Position numbers and translations under genes: made by a program
DNA from: Rhodothermales bacterium
GTDB taxonomy: Bacteria > Bacteroidota > Rhodothermia > Rhodothermales > UBA10348
NCBI GenBank assembly: GCA_040221055.1
Contig: JAVJVN010000001.1
Coordinates: 1-64,000 of the forward strand
DNA: 64,000 nt
Direction: 5' to 3'
Shown here: positions 54,466 through 63,024 of the stretch, one piece after another
Numbering within the stretch: position 1 is the stretch's first letter
Layout: every line of letters begins with the position of its first letter
The notes under the pieces: generated by a model
What the model saw: only the letters and a program-made list of their open reading frames with translations
The model's database searches: none
What the model was told of the DNA's origin: nothing

Positions 54466-54630
54466 ATACCGTCGCCGCCGAACGCGTCATGGAAGGCATA
54501 TACGAAAGCTTCGAACTCCTACCGGACGGCTCCTGCGTCCTCATCCGCGCCACCACATCGCGCCGCACCGTCCGCTACATCCAGGACGTGATCGGGCGGA
54601 TGGAAGAGAAGTTGGTGGGGCGCCAGGCGG
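54466..54630 (+). pseudogene. Remnant 2 of the second kinase-propeller gene (3' end)
   Basis: The bases encode AAERVMEGIYESFELLPDGS, then RRTVRYIQDVIGRMEEKLVGR, clearly matching the C-terminal 50 residues of the intact kinase (48360-48514) with about one residue in five changed. Same orientation as remnant 1, 4.1 kb away. Together they show one ancestral gene split and mostly lost. Confidence 0.85.
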
Positions 54631-55086
54631 GCCCGGGCGTCGGGCGACCTAACACAGCTCGATAGACGCCACCGATACCATCCCAATCAGATGACAGCAC
54701 GACCCTCCTCCCGACGCGAGCGGAGGAATATGTATGGGATGTGTGAGCGGTGCACGCTGGGCGTTTAGGATGTTTTCTGTTGCTGACAGTGATGATCGAA
54801 TCCGCTCGACCAACTCCCATCAAGGCTATGACAACGAGTGTTTCGAGGCAAGCATCTCCTTGGAGTTGCGAGCGTTGTCCACAATCGGACAGCTTTGTGT
54901 CTAATGGCTGACGAAGTCTTGAAGTCGAAGCCACGAGTGGTGACCGTCCGATCTGGGATTTCGCACACTCCCCTTTTGATCTCAATCCGAGTACATCATG
55001 CTGAGATTCCAAGAAGTTAAGTTTTCCACACATCTTGACCATGCCGCCCAAGTTGTGTACATACGATATCTAAACACTGCAATGAT
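54631..55086. other. No gene identified; base composition boundary
   Basis: No frame here resembles a known protein. GC content falls from left to right, reaching the AT-rich level of the following two genes near 55010. The last 60 bases (around TTGTGTACATACGATATC) probably contain the promoter of the dGTPase gene. The middle may be degraded mobile DNA, but no transposase motif could be read. Confidence 0.5.
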
Positions 55087-56514
55087 ATGGTTTTAGATGA
55101 CTTTCTAAGATATGCGAGGCGTAGAGACTCCACAGTCCCGGGGAGATCACCGTCGGAGGAGGCGCTAAGTGATTCTTCTCGCATCATTACGTCAAGTTTA
55201 TTCCGTCGTCTCCAAACGAAGGCGCAGGTTTTTTCCCTAGAGCAGAATGCTGCTGTTCGTTCACGATTAACTCACTCTCTTGAGGTTGCGTGCTATGGGA
55301 GGTGGATTGCACATGACATTTATCATAAACTGAATAGTGGTAAACATCTTAGTAATCCTGATTTGTATCTGCCGTTTGTATTGACCGTTGAGAACTCATG
55401 TCTGCTTCACGATATTGGCAATCCTCCGTTTGGTCATCTCGGAGAATATGCAATTCAGAGTTGGATAAAAAATAATTATTCTACATTAGAAAATGAAATT
55501 AAAAAGTTTTGTGGTACGAAAGGTGTAGGATATCTAGACTCTCTTTGCCAGTACGACGGCAATCCTCAAGGATTTCGTTTTGTAACCAAACTTCAGTGGC
55601 TTAATGACGAAAACGGGCTGAACCTTTCGTATCCTTTGCTTGCGTCTATGCTCAAATACCTCAAGTCATCACCTTCCAAACAATCTAGCGCATTCACAAG
55701 CAAAATCGGTTTTTTCTCTTCAGAGAAGGATATTGTAGAGGACGTATGGAGATTTTTCGAAATGCACATCGACAACAATGGCGAGCCCAATATGAGGTAT
55801 CCATTGACCTTCATAATGGAAGCTGCGGATGATATTTCGTATTGCGTTTCAGATATTGAGGATGCGCTGGAAAAAGGAGTACTGACCGAGAATCATATTT
55901 TTTCTAATTGTGATAGCATGCCCTCTATCGCAGTTGAGGCGTTTAGTAAATGTAACGATTTAAATGAATCGTCTGCCGCACGACACTCTAAATACATTGT
56001 ATTTAAAACCCGCATAGCGCGCGTCCTGGCAGAGAGAGCATCAGAAGTCTTTGCCGAAAACGTCGATTCAATCTGCAGTGGTCAATTTAGACAATCTTTG
56101 TTGGACTACCATTCAGACACTAAAGAAGTGGTTGAGTATCTAAAAGATATCACACGCAAGCATGTGTTTACATCACGAGAAGCGATTCATATAGAACTAT
56201 CAGGTTTCCACATGATTCACGAGATCATGGATGAGATGTTAAGTCTATGGAGATTGGGAAAGGAAGATTTTTGCAAGATTATGCCTGATTGTGATGGCAC
56301 TCCTGCTAGAAATGAACTGCAAAAAGAACGAAGGCTTGCTACTTTATTGCCGAGACGACACTGTCTTGCCTATAGGCATTTTGTTTCCGAGGAGCCCGAT
56401 ATGGAACAATATTGGAGACTTGCTCTACTGATTGATTATATATCGGGCATGACCGATAGTCATGCCTACAAGGTCTACAGAATGCTAAAAGGAACAAACG
56501 TTGGACTGGTTTAA
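55087..56514 (+). CDS. dGTP triphosphohydrolase (HD superfamily)
   Basis: The 475-aa enzyme has the dGTPase motif set: RSRLTHSLEVACYGR, the HD pair in LLHDIGNPPFGHLGE, MEAADDISYCVSDIEDAL, and the C-terminal LIDYISGMTDSHAYKVYRML. It should split dGTP into deoxyguanosine and triphosphate using divalent metal. The gene is strikingly AT-rich compared with the host-like genes of the window, so it was acquired recently. Bacterial dGTPases are established antiphage proteins that starve phage of dGTP. It is followed after 3 bp by a primase-like gene, suggesting a two-gene unit. Confidence 0.9.
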   Translation: MVLDDFLRYARRRDSTVPGRSPSEEALSDSSRIITSSLFRRLQTKAQVFSLEQNAAVRSRLTHSLEVACYGRWIAHDIYHKLNSGKHLSNPDLYLPFVLTVENSCLLHDIGNPPFGHLGEYAIQSWIKNNYSTLENEIKKFCGTKGVGYLDSLCQYDGNPQGFRFVTKLQWLNDENGLNLSYPLLASMLKYLKSSPSKQSSAFTSKIGFFSSEKDIVEDVWRFFEMHIDNNGEPNMRYPLTFIMEAADDISYCVSDIEDALEKGVLTENHIFSNCDSMPSIAVEAFSKCNDLNESSAARHSKYIVFKTRIARVLAERASEVFAENVDSICSGQFRQSLLDYHSDTKEVVEYLKDITRKHVFTSREAIHIELSGFHMIHEIMDEMLSLWRLGKEDFCKIMPDCDGTPARNELQKERRLATLLPRRHCLAYRHFVSEEPDMEQYWRLALLIDYISGMTDSHAYKVYRMLKGTNVGLV

Positions 56515-56517
56515 ACC

Positions 56518-57162
56518 ATGAATACTCAGCGATTTTCCCTTTTTTCGGATATTCCGACGGATTGCGATCTAACGCTTCTTTTAATACAGAACTTTCGCGA
56601 TATATGTTCGTCCACAGGCGTGACATCCGTTGAGTTTTCAGTGTATGAATATGAGCCTCTTACATTTGCTGAATCGCGAAACACTTATCTAACAAGCCTG
56701 TGCGAGTTTAAGGCGTGCATCCAAGGTGCGTTGTCTGATCTGCGTCCGAATCAGAATATTGCCGTTCACTCCAAAGTCCAAGTTGATGGCAAGGCCTACC
56801 ATATACCTATGATAGACTTTTCAGCTATCTCACTTCGTATTGTCGAAAGAACCATACAACATTTGTGTAATGACTTGAATTACCCGGGAATGCATGTGTA
56901 TGCTTCTGGAAGGTCATTTCATGCATATGGTACTGGATTGTTGTCTCCGGATAAGTTCGTTCAATTTATGGGTTACTTGTTATTGTGTAATTCCAGAGGT
57001 GTTTCTGATGTTATTGACTCTAGATGGATTGGTCATCGGTTGATAGGCGGATACGCAGCACTTCGACTGACTAACCAGGCAGGACATTATCTTGCGGTGC
57101 CTCAGTTTGTGACACATATTCGAAATACTTCTCACCAGATCCAGGAACTTGTAAAGGCGTAA
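56518..57162 (+). CDS. Archaeo-eukaryotic primase-like (primase 1D-like) protein
   Basis: The 214-aa product has the motif order of the archaeo-eukaryotic primase fold: hydrophobic strand plus Asp (IPMIDFS, Asp100) for motif I, SGRSFHAYG (130-138, His135) for motif II, and VIDSRW (Asp167) for motif III, then IGHRLIGGYAALRLT. This matches what I know as primase 1D-like proteins. Motif I has Ser102 where active enzymes have a second acidic residue, so it may bind nucleotides without polymerising. It is AT-rich like the dGTPase gene, 3 bp upstream, and surely cotranscribed. Assignment is by motif only. Confidence 0.65.
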   Translation: MNTQRFSLFSDIPTDCDLTLLLIQNFRDICSSTGVTSVEFSVYEYEPLTFAESRNTYLTSLCEFKACIQGALSDLRPNQNIAVHSKVQVDGKAYHIPMIDFSAISLRIVERTIQHLCNDLNYPGMHVYASGRSFHAYGTGLLSPDKFVQFMGYLLLCNSRGVSDVIDSRWIGHRLIGGYAALRLTNQAGHYLAVPQFVTHIRNTSHQIQELVKA

Positions 57163-57304
57163 TATAAATTTTGATCGATCATGTTCATTGAGGTAGTTCG
57201 AGATGAACGCGAGACTTTGAAGATTGAATATTGACAATTAACAACGACTGGACTCGAAACACGGTATCTTATCAGAGAAAGTCAATCGCCACCCTCGTCA
57301 TCGT

Positions 57305-57598
57305 TTACGTGGGAACGGCGTATGTTTCCGCGTCGTCTTGATTCCTGAGGTTCCATACATACGCTATCAGCAAGCCTGAGAATTTCCCGTACTTCCGGTT
57401 GGTAACAAATGCACGGTTCGAAGAAACTTTCGTCTGAATATGCCACGCGGTAAACCGCTCCGTATTCTTGACCAGGTCTGCGTACACTCTCAGATCAATT
57501 CCCCGGTCACGAGCCGGGGTAGCGACTTCAGGACCAGCTGTCAGGAGCTCGTCAACCAGTCTGTTGTGTCCAAAAAGCTCGATTACCTGGGTGTCCAT
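57305..57598 (-). CDS. Truncated nuclease-like small protein
   Basis: The 97-aa product opens MDTQVIELFGHNRLVDELL and continues EVATPARDRGIDLRVYADL ... WHIQTKVS ... RKYGKFSGLLIAYVWNL, the pattern of a widespread small protein family that looks like a PD-(D/E)xK fold (RGIDL plus Q-x-K). Relatives I know of continue another 30-50 residues past the ETYA segment, whereas this one stops right there, so the C terminus is probably lost. It lies 59 bp upstream-side of the end of the helicase gene, separate from that operon. Confidence 0.55.
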   Translation of the reverse strand: MDTQVIELFGHNRLVDELLTAGPEVATPARDRGIDLRVYADLVKNTERFTAWHIQTKVSSNRAFVTNRKYGKFSGLLIAYVWNLRNQDDAETYAVPT

Positions 57599-57657
57599 GA
57601 TTGTGGGTATACTCAATTGCTGATCGCGGCGGTCGTATTCAGGACGCACCAATATCC

Positions 57658-60261
57658 CTATGCCTCGTACTCACCTTCTTCCTCTCGCGCCACCACGGTG
57701 TCGTAAAGGCCATAGTATGCGAGTCCTTTGTGACTTTCTATGCCGGTGTATCGAAGGGATGCGTCCTCGTAGCGGCGGAATGCGAACACGGCTGCGTTCA
57801 TCTGTTCCGTGTTGAATACGCGTAACCGAACCAGCAGGTGAAAATCCTGGACGGTCAACCCGGTCACGGTCTGGAACAGGTCCGGCTCCAGTTTGGTGAT
57901 GACATCCTGGAGTGTGTTTTCCCTGAAATCCGTCAGGTACATGAAGGCCGGAATGCGTGTAGCAAATTTGATGAGCTTCTCCTGAATCTGCTTCCGCTTG
58001 CTCTTATACTCCTTCTCCTCATCAGTGAGCTCCTTTTTCTCCTTGGGGGTAAGGTCCCGCTCCTTCGACTTGCCCTTGAGCTCCTTGATTTTCTCACTCT
58101 TGTTGATGACGGTCTCGAGGACATTGACTCCAAGGGAACGCCAACCCTCAATGCGCTCTACGGCCGCCAGGGCTTCGGGATCGTTCATGACACGCCGCAA
58201 AGTGTCGTTGTCGACGTTCACGAGCAGCGGGCTCTCCCACTTGCGAGCCAGGAGCGTAGCAGATGTGCCCGCCATCGCGATGTCTAGGATGCCACCCGCA
58301 TCGATCTGCGTCATGTTCGCGCCATCGTAGGCCAGAACGGGCAAAAATGAGATAAGGTCGCGGACAGCGGGCTCCGGATTCGATTCGCCCGGCGACAGAC
58401 GCATGCCATATTCGGAAAGCTGCAGCAGTGCCCGCGTCGGTGCAAAATCAAACACGAAGCAAACAGGCTTCAGGACCTCCTCCTCGTTCGGATTGTCACC
58501 GTTCGGATTCTTGATTGACCAGGGTGACTGCACCCTGAAGGCCGCCTGGAAATAGGTCTCAGGCGACTTCAGATTGCGCAACATGAGGATGGACGACCAC
58601 TGAGGTACGGTCACGCCCGTAGTCAATTTTCCGCACGAAAGCGTGATGGTCTTCGTATCGAACCCACTTCCGATGGCCTGGCGAACGGGAGGGAGCGCAT
58701 CAAGTCCAATTCCTGCCGATGCTCCTGCGGCGACAACCACGGTGTAGTCACGCCAGAACGTGTTGTGGCCCTCCCGGAGCAGGTTCGCCATTGCGTGGCA
58801 TGCCGCAACGTTTGGCATGAACCAGAAAGCGTGTTGCAGGTAGGGCAAAAGCCGTACGTCCGAATACGGAAAGGGCGGACGAGTGCCCGTTTTCAGGTGT
58901 TCTGCGGCGGTAGGCGCATAGTCACCGCGTATGACATCAAGCCACTTCTGCACGTCGCGCGCGTGTCGGAATTTGGCGCTCTTTCCACGCCCTGACGCCT
59001 CAAAGAAGGAATTGAGGTCGAACTCGTCGAACTCACCTGCACTGGCAATCGCCAGCAACTCATCCGGCATCTGGTACGTCAGCAACCGCAACTGTGGGAG
59101 CGCGCCGTACGGGTTTCGGTCATTGGGATGCGCGGTGGCAAACGCTTCTTTGGCACGCTGTTCATCGGTATAGGTCCAATTGAAGATCTGCTCTTCGATG
59201 AACTCCCCCGTCGAAAGCGCACGGAAGGGTGTCCCGGACAGATACAGATACGCCCGTGTTGTAATGGGCAGGAAGTCGGATTCCGGCTCTGCAAACTCGC
59301 TGAACTCCTTTTCAAAGTCCTCAATACTGGCCGTTTTCTTCTTGCGGCCGGACAGGTTCGTTCCGAATTCTTCCTGGATCTCGACACTGGCATCCTCCTC
59401 GCCCTCGAATAGCTCCTTCGCCGTGTCGCGCCACGCGCCGAAGTGGTATTCGTCAAACACAACAAGATCCCAGTTCAGCGTGTGTAGCCACTCGTTACGG
59501 GGTTTAATGTTGCCGTGCGCATCCGTGCCAAGCAAGTCCTGAAATGACCCGAAATACACGAGGGGACGAGCGGGGTCGGCGCTGCGGGGGTCCCCGTCCG
59601 TCGTACGCGAGTGGTATTGCCAGCCGTCAAAGTCAGCGTGGTTTTCGAGGTCGCTCTGCCACGCGTCGGCGACCGCCGGCTTGAACGTAACCACGAGAAT
59701 GCGCTTGGCCTTCAATGCTTTTGCAAGCTGATACGAAGTGAAGGTCTTGCCGAACCTCATTTTCGCATTCCACAGGAAGCGAGGGGATGCATCCGGGTCC
59801 TCAGCCCAGATTGAGCGAAAGTAGGAGAGTGTTTTCTCGACCGCGTCGGCCTGCTCTCGGCGCATCGGAAATGTCTCGTGGTGGGTACCCGAAAGCGGCA
59901 TGCCCGTCCGAAGCTCAACGAGAACGGTCCGCACGTCGGCGACCGTGCAACGCATCCACTCCATCATCGGATTGTCGAAGCCCTTGCGGACAAGGGCAGC
60001 CCGCACCTCGTGGTCGGTGATGGTCGAGCCGTCGTCGCGGGAGGCGGCCTCATCAAGCTCTATCCGATAATTCTTGATTGCTGCCGTCTTGAGCTGCTCC
60101 GATACGCGTCGCTTGACGTCGCGTGTGGTCTGCCCAACTTTAAGCAGCCCCGCATGTGGCTCGTCATCAATGGAATAAGCGTAGATGCGCGGTTTGGCCT
60201 TGGGTTTGGCCGCGAGGATGTCGTCGATGGAGGGCTTATTCTCCATCATCGTCGCCGGCAT
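57658..60261 (-). CDS. GIY-YIG (T5orf172-type) nuclease fused to a superfamily 2 helicase
   Basis: The 867-aa protein starts with a GIY-YIG-like domain (RIYAYSI at 25-31, LKVGQTTRDVKRRV at 40-53), then a superfamily 2 helicase: Walker A-like NAKMRFGKT (166-174), DEYH box (271-274), SGTPFRA (343-349), and the second RecA domain with SCGKLTTGVTVPQW and QAAFRVQSPW. A Lys/Glu-rich coiled coil (about 690-745) and a C-terminal domain follow. It is the probable DNA-cutting/translocating subunit of the methylase operon, overlapping the upstream methylase gene by 26 bp (or 11 bp from the ATG at 60246). Confidence 0.82.
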   Translation of the reverse strand: MPATMMENKPSIDDILAAKPKAKPRIYAYSIDDEPHAGLLKVGQTTRDVKRRVSEQLKTAAIKNYRIELDEAASRDDGSTITDHEVRAALVRKGFDNPMMEWMRCTVADVRTVLVELRTGMPLSGTHHETFPMRREQADAVEKTLSYFRSIWAEDPDASPRFLWNAKMRFGKTFTSYQLAKALKAKRILVVTFKPAVADAWQSDLENHADFDGWQYHSRTTDGDPRSADPARPLVYFGSFQDLLGTDAHGNIKPRNEWLHTLNWDLVVFDEYHFGAWRDTAKELFEGEEDASVEIQEEFGTNLSGRKKKTASIEDFEKEFSEFAEPESDFLPITTRAYLYLSGTPFRALSTGEFIEEQIFNWTYTDEQRAKEAFATAHPNDRNPYGALPQLRLLTYQMPDELLAIASAGEFDEFDLNSFFEASGRGKSAKFRHARDVQKWLDVIRGDYAPTAAEHLKTGTRPPFPYSDVRLLPYLQHAFWFMPNVAACHAMANLLREGHNTFWRDYTVVVAAGASAGIGLDALPPVRQAIGSGFDTKTITLSCGKLTTGVTVPQWSSILMLRNLKSPETYFQAAFRVQSPWSIKNPNGDNPNEEEVLKPVCFVFDFAPTRALLQLSEYGMRLSPGESNPEPAVRDLISFLPVLAYDGANMTQIDAGGILDIAMAGTSATLLARKWESPLLVNVDNDTLRRVMNDPEALAAVERIEGWRSLGVNVLETVINKSEKIKELKGKSKERDLTPKEKKELTDEEKEYKSKRKQIQEKLIKFATRIPAFMYLTDFRENTLQDVITKLEPDLFQTVTGLTVQDFHLLVRLRVFNTEQMNAAVFAFRRYEDASLRYTGIESHKGLAYYGLYDTVVAREEEGEYEA

Positions 60262-61858
60262 CGTCGGACGCGACTACTGGCCGCTCCACAATAAGGGATT
60301 CAATGAATGCGACTTGATCTGGTGTGATGCCATAACGCGCGAACAATTGTTCGTCCGTCCATCCGGTATCCATGGCGAGGTTGGGCACAAACCGGTATGA
60401 ATCACGTGTGATGTTCTGCGTTATTTTTCGCAATGACACGAGAAATCTCACAAACCGCGTGCGCATGTATCCAGCCAAGTGATGAGCTTCCTGTTCCGAT
60501 TCACATACGCCTATCACCAGATACGTCTCAGTACATGCTGACCCTGGAGCCGCTACCACTGGTTCACCAAGAATGGTCACATCATCGCGACCACTTGTGC
60601 CATGTGCTTTGACGAGCAGCACTTTCCATCGATCAATCCATTCGATGTTGTTCGTGATGGTCGATCGTTCAAGGTATGATGATTGCTGATTCCCGTATAC
60701 GAGTACCGGGTCCTTCAGTCCAGTCGGGCTCTGTCTGCCTGTCTGATTTGTGAGTCCAAAGGGTTTTCTGGCGGATACCTGATCGCCGAGGCTCGGTTCT
60801 GGCTCACCGTTTACTCTGTAGCTGGTCACCTTGTCAAGAATGCGCACGGCCTCATTTCGACGCACAAGGACATCGTATGCGTCGAGACTTCGTACCACTG
60901 GCTCGCCGATGATCTCATCTCCAATCATTGTCGTGATCTCACATCCGCCGTGATGGTCGCGTCCCCAGAGCCAGTACGAAATCCCGCCTCGTATTTTTAC
61001 ACCCGGAAAAACATCGTATAGCTGAGGAAAGTCCACCAATTTCAGAAACCGGTGATCACGTAGCATCCGGTCTCGAAAATCATCAAGCCCCTTGCCCCCT
61101 GAAAACCAGCGAGATGGAGTAATCATTACCACATACTGAGGTTCAAGCGAAATGGCTGCCTCCACAAAGAGATTATAGATTGGGGTCGCGGACGCACCAC
61201 CTCCGCCACCACCATCTCCCAATTGATACGGCGGGTTGCCAATGATCACGTCGAATTGCATATCGTCTCCAAATATTTCTGCGATGCGAGCGTTGATGTC
61301 GTCTGTGTGGATGAAGGCATAGGCATGGGATTCCATTTCGTCGCCACGATCCAGGGTTTCCCGGTTCGTACCGCAGTACCGACACCGTCCCTTCGTTGTC
61401 CACGTGTGCTCGGTCCGCTCATACCAGATGTTTCCGTTTGCACTGGTAAGGCTCCGGGCGATGGAGTGTTCACCATTGGCACGCTTGGAGCAATAGACAC
61501 TTCGGCGGGCGAGCAATGCTGTGATCTGGGTGATTCCTATCCCGAATACCTGTCTGGTCAGAATGTGGTCCACGCGTGAGTCCAAGTCCGGCATCTGGTC
61601 CGCCAAGCCCTCCGTCAACCGGCGGGTAATTTCCCGGAGGAAGACACCGGATTTCGCTACGGGATCGAGGAAACGCACATCGGGGTTCGCCCAAAGGCTT
61701 GCCCCGTTGTGGTCCGCCGACCACGCATCGGCCAGTGTGTCCAGCATCCGGTTGGCGAACTCAGGTGGCGTGAACACTTCGTCGTTGGACAGATTCGCTA
61801 TGCACGAAAGCACATCCGGGTTACGTCCTCGGAGTTCAAAAGGGGCTTTCTCACTCAT
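60236..61858 (-). CDS. Eco57I-like N6-adenine DNA methyltransferase
   Basis: The 540-aa protein has an N-terminal helix with NDEVFTPPEFANRMLD, AdoMet motif I LDPVAKSGVFL (64-74), and catalytic motif IV NPPY (208-211) followed by a Gly-rich run. A CxxC (CRYCG, 159-163) may bind zinc with the upstream Cys. The C-terminal half should recognise target DNA. Start ATG overlaps the stop of the upstream methylase gene (ATGA). It modifies adenine in the recognition site and may be a restriction-linked specificity subunit. Confidence 0.85.
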   Translation of the reverse strand: MSEKAPFELRGRNPDVLSCIANLSNDEVFTPPEFANRMLDTLADAWSADHNGASLWANPDVRFLDPVAKSGVFLREITRRLTEGLADQMPDLDSRVDHILTRQVFGIGITQITALLARRSVYCSKRANGEHSIARSLTSANGNIWYERTEHTWTTKGRCRYCGTNRETLDRGDEMESHAYAFIHTDDINARIAEIFGDDMQFDVIIGNPPYQLGDGGGGGGASATPIYNLFVEAAISLEPQYVVMITPSRWFSGGKGLDDFRDRMLRDHRFLKLVDFPQLYDVFPGVKIRGGISYWLWGRDHHGGCEITTMIGDEIIGEPVVRSLDAYDVLVRRNEAVRILDKVTSYRVNGEPEPSLGDQVSARKPFGLTNQTGRQSPTGLKDPVLVYGNQQSSYLERSTITNNIEWIDRWKVLLVKAHGTSGRDDVTILGEPVVAAPGSACTETYLVIGVCESEQEAHHLAGYMRTRFVRFLVSLRKITQNITRDSYRFVPNLAMDTGWTDEQLFARYGITPDQVAFIESLIVERPVVASDDAGDDDGE

Positions 61859-62655
61859 TTGGAATCCTCTGAGAGAGCGGCACCTACCGTGGCGAGGTCA
61901 CGAATCGCCATTGGCTCATACGAGCGAATGGGCGTGAACAATTCATGTTTACCCACATGGGCGAAGAGCGAATCTTCTGCGCTGAATGCTGCTGACTGCG
62001 CCAAGACCTCGAATTTGAAGTCGCGCCGCTGAAACTTGCCTCGGCCCAAGTAGCCCCATTCGGCAAAAGAGATCGGCTTGCCGGTGTTCGTTTTCATGGC
62101 GAGCGCATCGCCGTGAATCAGGTTCACCGCGAGAACATTAGCCGCTGCACGGTAAAGCTCGTCCGATGCTTCCAGGAGGAACGCTTCTGCGAACGTGTCC
62201 AAGAGGTTTTCCTTACACTCCGCAACGTTGTCGGCCAGAATTTCGATTCCATACAGGCTCATGATCGCCAGTAGTGCAAAATGCTGCCGTTCGAACTCCG
62301 ATCGCCCATACTTAAGCTCCACTGCAGCGAGTTTCCGACGCAGGGCGGCCACGAGGAAGTTACCACTCCCACAGGCTGGTTCAAGAAAGCGAGAATCAAT
62401 GCGCTCCGTCTCCGACCGTACCAGATCGAGCATTGCCTCCACCATCCACGCTGGCGTGAATACCTCACCGTGGTCGGCAACGCGCTGCTTTGATTTGACG
62501 AGGCTCAAGGACTCAACTATTACGTTTTGCGTCAACGATATCTGCACAACAGGCGACAACTGGCTGCCAGCACAGCCAGTCCTCCGAACACTGAAAGGTA
62601 GTTGCGCCAGGCTGTAAATGCCCACGAGGGGATTCACGTCAACCGTTCCGGACAA
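61855..62655 (-). CDS. N6-adenine DNA methylase-like protein, first gene of the operon
   Basis: The product (up to 266 aa) has SKQRVADHGEVFTPAWMVEAML and the AdoMet motif FLEPACGSGNFLVAAL, followed by a long region ending FTPIRSYEPMAI. No NPPY-type motif IV is present, so it may be a non-catalytic or split methylase working with the next protein, which has NPPY. The 5' end is uncertain: the long frame starts at TTG 62655, and the first 35 residues are not family-like. GTG or TTG codons near 62532-62547 are better candidates. No ATG occurs before residue 70. Confidence 0.75.
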   Translation of the reverse strand: MSGTVDVNPLVGIYSLAQLPFSVRRTGCAGSQLSPVVQISLTQNVIVESLSLVKSKQRVADHGEVFTPAWMVEAMLDLVRSETERIDSRFLEPACGSGNFLVAALRRKLAAVELKYGRSEFERQHFALLAIMSLYGIEILADNVAECKENLLDTFAEAFLLEASDELYRAAANVLAVNLIHGDALAMKTNTGKPISFAEWGYLGRGKFQRRDFKFEVLAQSAAFSAEDSLFAHVGKHELFTPIRSYEPMAIRDLATVGAALSEDSK

Positions 62656-63024
62656 TCAGAGTAATCTGCTTATCCGTTCATGGTTTGCTGCCACCACACC
62701 GAAGAGGACCGAAAATAGCGCAACAGCCACACGTTCTCGTGCAGGCTCGCAATAACATATGCCGCTACGGCATGTCCCTTCGGCGCGGGCGGGACGCTCG
62801 AACAGGACCGATGAAGAAAGATGAACCGTTGTGCCCACTGAGTGACAGTCCATACCCGATATAATTGTCTGTCCCGAGCCCGGCTGATGGCAGACGAACT
62901 GTCTTGACGACGTAATCCGAACGTCAGGATCGACCGTGTCCAACACTCATTCTGGGAGCGATTCCGACAGTTGGACCAGGTTTTTAAGCCTGATTCTTGA
63001 CTTCCGCCTAATGATATTCGCTTG
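62656..63024. other. Intergenic region upstream of the methylase-helicase operon
   Basis: No plausible gene. The minus-strand frame across 62656-62946 has a composition unlike its neighbours and no known pattern. A small hairpin (ATGCCG / CGGCAT, 62759-62773) is present. The leftward promoter of the methylase operon should lie here, but no clear -35/-10 could be read. Confidence 0.5.

Noticed and set aside
54575-55051. 158-codon minus-strand frame across kinase remnant 2 and the gap
   Set aside because: Part of it is the complement of the kinase fragment; the rest has no recognisable pattern.
62656-62946. 96-codon minus-strand frame before the methylase operon
   Set aside because: No family, unusual composition, and it occupies the expected promoter region.
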